Assembly (NCBI GenBank): GCA_900759575.1
Contig: CAAEVU010000092.1
Span: forward strand, 1 to 9,872
Length of the DNA: 9,872 bases
Direction of reading: 5' to 3'
Origin: Clostridia bacterium
GTDB taxonomy: Bacteria; Bacillota; Clostridia; Oscillospirales; Acutalibacteraceae
The translations under genes and the position numbers were made by a program. The stretch's first letter is position 1, and every line of letters starts with the position of its first letter. This document shows, piece by piece, positions 5,795 through 9,872 of this stretch. The notes below the pieces were generated by a model. The model saw nothing but the letters and a program-made list of their open reading frames with translations, searched no databases and was not told where the DNA came from.

Positions 5795-5824
5795 GTGGCA
5801 AAACTGGAAGGGCTGTGCTATGAT
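5795..5824 (+). promoter_or_regulatory. Promoter of the deacetylase-galactosidase operon
   Basis: An extended -10 TGCTATGAT (5816-5824) has a partial -35 GTGGCA (5795-5800) at 18-base spacing. The transcript would start near 5831, with about 55 bases of leader before the deacetylase ATG. The extended -10 compensates for the weak -35. No catabolite-repression site was recognised with confidence. Confidence 0.55.
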
Positions 5825-5885
5825 AACTATAAAGACCTGAAACATCTTTTGGGGAATATGAGAGACAACATCAAGGAGGTACCAT

Positions 5886-6689
5886 ATGCGCTTTACATAT
5901 CCCAACGGGCTGGACAAGGCCCTCACATTCAGCTACGACGACGGCCGTGTATTTGACCGGAAATTGGTGGAGATTTTCAATCGCTACGGTGTGAAAGGCA
6001 CCTTTCATTTGAATTCCGGCACTCTGGGGCAGAAAGCCGAAAGGGGCGACTTTGTCACCCCCCAGGAAGTGAAAGAACTGTACCAGGGCCATGAGGTGGC
6101 CTGCCATACGGTGACCCATTTGCAACCTTTGGCCGCGCCGGTGGGCCAGGTGGCCAGAGAGATCGCCGAGGACCGGAAAGCCCTGGAAAAGCTGACCGGC
6201 GGCCTGGTGCAGGGACTGTCCTATCCCTTTGGACGGTATTCCCCGGAGATCATCCAGGCGGCCAGAGCCCAGGGAATCAAGTATTCCCGGACCACTGTGA
6301 GCACCCGGGACTTCCATGTGCCCGCAGATTTTATGGAGTGGCATCCAACCTGTCACCATGGGGACCTGAAACTGATGGACCTGGGCAAACAGTTCCTGGG
6401 ATTCCGTGGGCTAGGCATGATGGTGATGTATGTGTGGGGCCACAGCTTTGAGTTTGCCTGGACGGACAGCTGGAAGATCATCGAGGATTTTGCGGCCTAT
6501 ATGGGCGGCCGGGAAGATTTGTGGTACTGCACCAATATGGAGCTGTGCCAGTATGTGGAAGCTATCCGCGCCCAGGAGTTTTCCGCCGATGGAAAACTGC
6601 TGTACAATCCCACAGCCCAGACAGTCTGGTTCGAGACGGCGGGCAAGGTGGATTCCATCGCCCCCGGTGAATGCAAACCTGTGGAGTGA
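5886..6689 (+). CDS. Polysaccharide deacetylase family protein (CE4/NodB fold), cytoplasmic
   Basis: A 267-residue protein whose NodB-type domain starts almost at the first residue, with no signal peptide or membrane segment, so it should act in the cytoplasm. Visible CE4 motifs: FSYDDG 15-20 (Asp18 as base, Asp19 as metal ligand), HTVTH 74-78 (metal ligands His74 and His78), YPFG 113-116 (motif 3 position) and WGHSFEF 184-190, which supplies the late histidine His186. Family members hydrolyse N- or O-acetyl groups from sugars by metal-dependent catalysis. The start is fixed by the near-consensus ribosome site AAGGAGGT (5873-5880). The stop is 23 bases before the GH2 beta-galactosidase gene, making an operon. 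Because classical NodB enzymes that act on the wall are exported, a leaderless copy beside a LacZ-like gene suggests an imported acetylated oligosaccharide as substrate. This is inference; a non-acetyl substrate is possible. Confidence 0.85.
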   Translation: MRFTYPNGLDKALTFSYDDGRVFDRKLVEIFNRYGVKGTFHLNSGTLGQKAERGDFVTPQEVKELYQGHEVACHTVTHLQPLAAPVGQVAREIAEDRKALEKLTGGLVQGLSYPFGRYSPEIIQAARAQGIKYSRTTVSTRDFHVPADFMEWHPTCHHGDLKLMDLGKQFLGFRGLGMMVMYVWGHSFEFAWTDSWKIIEDFAAYMGGREDLWYCTNMELCQYVEAIRAQEFSADGKLLYNPTAQTVWFETAGKVDSIAPGECKPVE

Positions 6690-6712
6690 GGATAAAATAG
6701 GGAGGAGAAACA

Positions 6713-9700
6713 ATGGCAAGGGAAGAAATTATCAGTTCGAAAAACCGGGTGCGGATGCACGCACCCTTTGGAGCATATGAGTCCTTGGAGCAGGCCAAGG
6801 TGGGAGATCCGTCCAATTCCCGGTTTCGGTTGAGCCTGGATGGAGTGTGGAACTACGCCGCCTATCCCACCGTGGAGGCTGTGCCGGAAAATTGGCATAC
6901 TCCTGGGGACGAAATGAGCAAAATGGCCACTATGCCCGTGCCTTCCTGCTGGGAGATGCACGGGGTGGGCAAACCGGTGTACACCAATGTGATCTATCCG
7001 TTTGCTCGGGGAGACCATGACCGGAGCTTCGAGGTGGAAGTGGAACAGGGGCGGTACGAATTGAGCGCCCCCCAGGTGCCGAAAGACAACCTGACCGTGT
7101 GCTATTACCGGGATTTCCAGGTTCCTGCCCAGTGGGAAGGAAAGAAAGTGTTCCTCCACTTTGGCGGAGTGGAAACGGCCTTTACCCTGGCGGTAAACGG
7201 CACAGAGGTAGGATTTTCCGAGGACAGCAAACTGGACGCGGAATTTGACGTGACCGATTTCGTTGTGCCCGGCCAAAACCGGCTGGCGGTGAAAGTGTAC
7301 CGGTATAGTCCCGGCAGCTACTTGGAGGACCAGGATTATTGGCATCTTCACGGGATCTACAGAAGCGTGTGCCTGTATTGCAAATCCCCCCGGCACATGG
7401 CGGATTTCCAAGTCCAGACCATGTTTGGGGAAACTTTGGGTGACGCTTCTCTGCGGATTCGCGTGTGGCCGGATATGACCGTGCCCCTGTTTGGAGCATG
7501 CAGGCTGCGGATACAGCTTTTCGACCCGGCGGGGGCCCAGGTAATGGAGCGGGTCTCCAAACGGTTTGGGGAGTATGTGGGGTACTTGCAGGCGTTGAAC
7601 GTGCTGGAAGAAGTGATCCCCGTATCCAATCCCCTTTTGTGGAACTGCGAGACCCCTACCCTGTATACCCTGACCTTAGAAATGTTGGACGAGACCGGCG
7701 CTTGCATTGACGTGGAAAGCTGCCGGGTGGGTTTCCGGGAAGTGCGCATTCAAAATGGGATCTTGGAGCTGAACCGAAAGCGGCTGATCCTCCGAGGTAC
7801 TAACCTGCATGAGCACAGCGCTTATACCGGACGGGCCGTGTCTCACGAGGAGCTGAAAGCCCAGCTTTTGAAAATGAAAGCGTTGAATTTCAACGCCGTC
7901 CGCACCTGTCATTATCCCAAAGACGTGGCGTTTTACGATCTCTGCGATGAATTGGGACTGTACGTGGTGGACGAGGCCAATATTGAAACCCACGGCTATG
8001 GCGGCGGGCTCAGCGACGATCCCTGCTGGACGGACGCCTATATGAAACGGGGCGTCCGGATGTGCCTGCGGGATAAAAACCATCCCTGCGTCATTGTTTG
8101 GAGCTTGGGAAATGAGTCCGGCGTGGGGGCTAACCATGGGGCCATGTACGGCTGGCTGAAATATTACGATACGCGTCCGGTGCAGTACGAGCCGGGATGG
8201 GTCAACCGGGGCACCAGCGATATTCTGGCGCCCATGTACCCGGCGCGGGATTGGGTGGAGACCTGTATGAGCCAACCCGATGACCGGCCTTTCATCATGT
8301 GCGAATACGCCTATGCCAAGAGCAACAGTAACGGCAATTTTGCCGAGTACTGGGACCTGATCCGGAAGTATCCCCGGTTCCAAGGGGGATTTTTGTGGGA
8401 CTTCCAGGACAAAGCCTTGGTCCAGCCGGCAGAAGACGGCACCGCCCCCTTCCGGTATGCGGGAGCCTTTGGGGAAGATGTGGCGGACCCGGTGGCCGAC
8501 ATGTGCTTAAACGGTATCGTGTTTGCCGATTTGGAGGAAAAGCCTGCCGCGGAGGAAGTGAAAATCTGCCAGGCGCCCCTTTATGTAAAATATGAGAGTT
8601 GGCATGGAATGGGCGGAGCCTACCATTTGTACAACGAAAGTTTCGTTTCGGATCTGACGGATTTGGAATTTTCCTGGGAGCTGGTCTGTGACGGGGCTGT
8701 AGTGGAGCAAGGCGTTTTAGAGGGCGTGAAAGTGGAGCCCGGCAAAGAGATAATTTTGCATTTGCCCTATGACCGGCAACTTGTCCACGGGGAAGCCTTC
8801 TTCAATCTGTATGCCAAGAAACGGGAAAGCACCCTGTATGCCCCGGCAGGACATACGGTGTATAAGATCCAGCTTCCGGCGGAACAAAGCGGGATCTATT
8901 CCGAAAACCCCTCTATTTGGTCGGAAGAACCCCTGAACGTTGGGGAAGAGGGAAACACCATTACCGTGACAGGGGACGGTTTGCAGGTGGTGTATGACCG
9001 CTCGAAAGGGCAGATTTCTTCCTGCCAGGTGGACGGCAAACAGCTTTTGTCTCATGGGAAAGACCGTTTTTACCGCGCCCTAACCGGTATTGACGAAGCC
9101 CAAGGGGAAATCAGTTACGGATACGATTGGCGCTGCGCTGGGCTGGATCGTTTGGAGTTCACCGTGGAAGCCGTCCATGTGATGAAGAACCCCGCCTGTG
9201 TGGTGATCGGGGAAGAGCTTTCCTATAAAGCAGGGAAGCTGAAAGTGTTCCGGGAGTATCGCATCACGGCAGCGGGTATGAAGATCACATCCCAGGTGCG
9301 AAATGGCCTGGATTTGGAGACCCTTCCCCGCATTGGACAGAGTTTCCAGCTGGAAAAAGAGTACCAGAATGTCCGCTGGTATGGCCGCGGTCCCCAGGAA
9401 GCTTACGCGGACCGGAAGAACAGCGCCTTTGTGGGCATCTATTCCGCCAAAGTGCCGGAGATGCACGAACACTATGTGCGGCCCTGCGAATGTGGTGGCC
9501 GGGAGGATATCCGTTGGCTGGAGATCACCAATGAAGAGGGCCGGGGCGTTCGGATCACCGGCAGCAAGCTGTTCCATTTTTTGGCCCTGCCCTGGACGGT
9601 GGAACAGTATGACCAAGCGGACTACCAGGAAAACCTGGGAGAAAGCCAAGGCGTGGAACTGGTAATTGACGGTTGGCATGCCGGCTTGGGAGGAGATACG

Positions 9701-9787
9701 GGATGGACGAAAAATATTCATCCGGAATACAGAATCCCCCAAGGTTCCTATTTCTATGAGATCACATATACCTGGCTGAAGCCGTAA
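6713..9787 (+). CDS. lacZ: GH2 beta-galactosidase, LacZ type, with altered substrate-pocket residues
   Basis: At 1024 residues it matches E. coli LacZ (1023) in length and layout: sugar-binding domain about 35-220, Ig-like about 225-340, TIM barrel about 345-625, second Ig-like about 625-720, and C-terminal beta-sandwich about 745-1022. LacZ landmarks kept: YTNV 90-93, GSYLEDQD 201-208, His400 in RTCHYP, Glu425 and His427 in NIETHG, acid/base Glu468 in LGNESG, Tyr509, nucleophile Glu531 in CEYA, Trp562 in GFLWDF, Asn600, and GLGGDTGW with Trp998. Departures: the usual EYAHAMGNS reads EYAYAKSNS (Tyr534 for His540 of E. coli), and Met597 stands where LacZ has Phe601. Both positions line the site near the galactose 6-hydroxyl. 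No signal peptide, so cytoplasmic. The ribosome site GGGAGGAG (6700-6707) sets the start; last gene of the operon. Activity on lactose itself is uncertain. Confidence 0.9.
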   Translation: MAREEIISSKNRVRMHAPFGAYESLEQAKVGDPSNSRFRLSLDGVWNYAAYPTVEAVPENWHTPGDEMSKMATMPVPSCWEMHGVGKPVYTNVIYPFARGDHDRSFEVEVEQGRYELSAPQVPKDNLTVCYYRDFQVPAQWEGKKVFLHFGGVETAFTLAVNGTEVGFSEDSKLDAEFDVTDFVVPGQNRLAVKVYRYSPGSYLEDQDYWHLHGIYRSVCLYCKSPRHMADFQVQTMFGETLGDASLRIRVWPDMTVPLFGACRLRIQLFDPAGAQVMERVSKRFGEYVGYLQALNVLEEVIPVSNPLLWNCETPTLYTLTLEMLDETGACIDVESCRVGFREVRIQNGILELNRKRLILRGTNLHEHSAYTGRAVSHEELKAQLLKMKALNFNAVRTCHYPKDVAFYDLCDELGLYVVDEANIETHGYGGGLSDDPCWTDAYMKRGVRMCLRDKNHPCVIVWSLGNESGVGANHGAMYGWLKYYDTRPVQYEPGWVNRGTSDILAPMYPARDWVETCMSQPDDRPFIMCEYAYAKSNSNGNFAEYWDLIRKYPRFQGGFLWDFQDKALVQPAEDGTAPFRYAGAFGEDVADPVADMCLNGIVFADLEEKPAAEEVKICQAPLYVKYESWHGMGGAYHLYNESFVSDLTDLEFSWELVCDGAVVEQGVLEGVKVEPGKEIILHLPYDRQLVHGEAFFNLYAKKRESTLYAPAGHTVYKIQLPAEQSGIYSENPSIWSEEPLNVGEEGNTITVTGDGLQVVYDRSKGQISSCQVDGKQLLSHGKDRFYRALTGIDEAQGEISYGYDWRCAGLDRLEFTVEAVHVMKNPACVVIGEELSYKAGKLKVFREYRITAAGMKITSQVRNGLDLETLPRIGQSFQLEKEYQNVRWYGRGPQEAYADRKNSAFVGIYSAKVPEMHEHYVRPCECGGREDIRWLEITNEEGRGVRITGSKLFHFLALPWTVEQYDQADYQENLGESQGVELVIDGWHAGLGGDTGWTKNIHPEYRIPQGSYFYEITYTWLKP

Positions 9788-9795
9788 GACTTGTT

Positions 9796-9834
9796 AAAAA
9801 CACAACCACCCGCTAAGCAGGTGGTTGTGTTTTT
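9796..9834 (+). terminator. Intrinsic terminator of the deacetylase-galactosidase operon
   Basis: A 15-bp perfect stem, AAAAACACAACCACC (9796-9810) with GGTGGTTGTGTTTTT (9820-9834), encloses a nine-base loop. The 3' arm ends in TTTTT. It begins nine bases after the stop codon of the GH2 gene. The A-rich 5' side would also let it work weakly on the opposite strand. Confidence 0.93.
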
Positions 9835-9872
9835 GTCTCTGAGAGAAAGGATGTTTCACCGGAAGAAAGGAA
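9835..9872 (+). other. Right edge: possible ribosome site of a gene beyond the window
   Basis: The last bases contain GAGAGAAAGG (9841-9850) directly followed by an ATG at 9851, which is too close for good initiation, and GGAAGAAAGGAA (9861-9872), which could be the ribosome site of a plus-strand gene starting just outside the window. Too little sequence is present to call a gene, and no promoter is visible between here and the terminator. Confidence 0.25.

Noticed and set aside
5744..5956. Plus-strand 70-codon frame overlapping the start of the deacetylase gene
   Set aside because: It has no ribosome site, runs across the predicted promoter and the consensus AAGGAGGT of the deacetylase, and overlaps its first codons in a different frame.
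1..9872. Mobile elements, CRISPR arrays, tRNA or rRNA genes
   Set aside because: No transposase or integrase motif, no regularly spaced repeats, and no tRNA cloverleaf or rRNA-like sequence was seen on reading the window.

Overview
The window looks like chromosomal DNA from a low-to-medium GC Gram-positive gut Firmicute, most likely of the class Clostridia (an Oscillospirales-like bacterium). This is inferred from purine-rich Shine-Dalgarno sites before every gene, sigma-A type promoters, a Ser/Glu-rich lipoprotein, a bleomycin-hydrolase type aminopeptidase C and a PhoP-box-like array. No sequence search was possible, so the taxonomy is tentative.

Left edge (1-500): the 5' end of a minus-strand phosphate-binding lipoprotein gene (pstS type). 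It is divergent from a plus-strand cell-wall gene set. The shared intergenic region holds a Pho-box-like array of TTTACA repeats with a -10 for the lipoprotein gene, and a strong sigma-A promoter (TTGACA, 17 bp, TATGAT) for the plus-strand genes.

Centre-left (502-5203): murE, a cysteine aminopeptidase gene (pepC), murF and a small VOC/glyoxalase-fold gene follow each other on one strand with gaps of 57, 35 and 10 bases. They end at a clear hairpin terminator. MurE and MurF add the third residue and the D-Ala-D-Ala dipeptide to the UDP-MurNAc peptide. PepC trims peptides in the cytoplasm. The VOC protein is unassigned.

Middle (5204-5885): a 64-residue Cys/His-rich minus-strand gene, convergent with the VOC gene. 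It is preceded by an unusual leader of about 180 bases. The leader has an extended -10 promoter, a region that can fold as a three-way junction, and a very long hairpin with a T-tract that ends just before the ribosome binding site. This is the most interesting part of the window: a candidate attenuator, riboswitch or independent small RNA. Beyond it lies an AT-rich stretch with a perfect inverted repeat.

Right (5795-9834): a two-gene operon encoding a leaderless (cytoplasmic) CE4-type polysaccharide deacetylase and a 1024-residue GH2 beta-galactosidase of LacZ type, closed by a strong terminator. The LacZ-like enzyme keeps the catalytic glutamates but differs from E. coli LacZ at positions around the galactose 6-hydroxyl. 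Together with the deacetylase this suggests turnover of a modified galactoside. No transposase, integrase, CRISPR array, tRNA or rRNA was seen.
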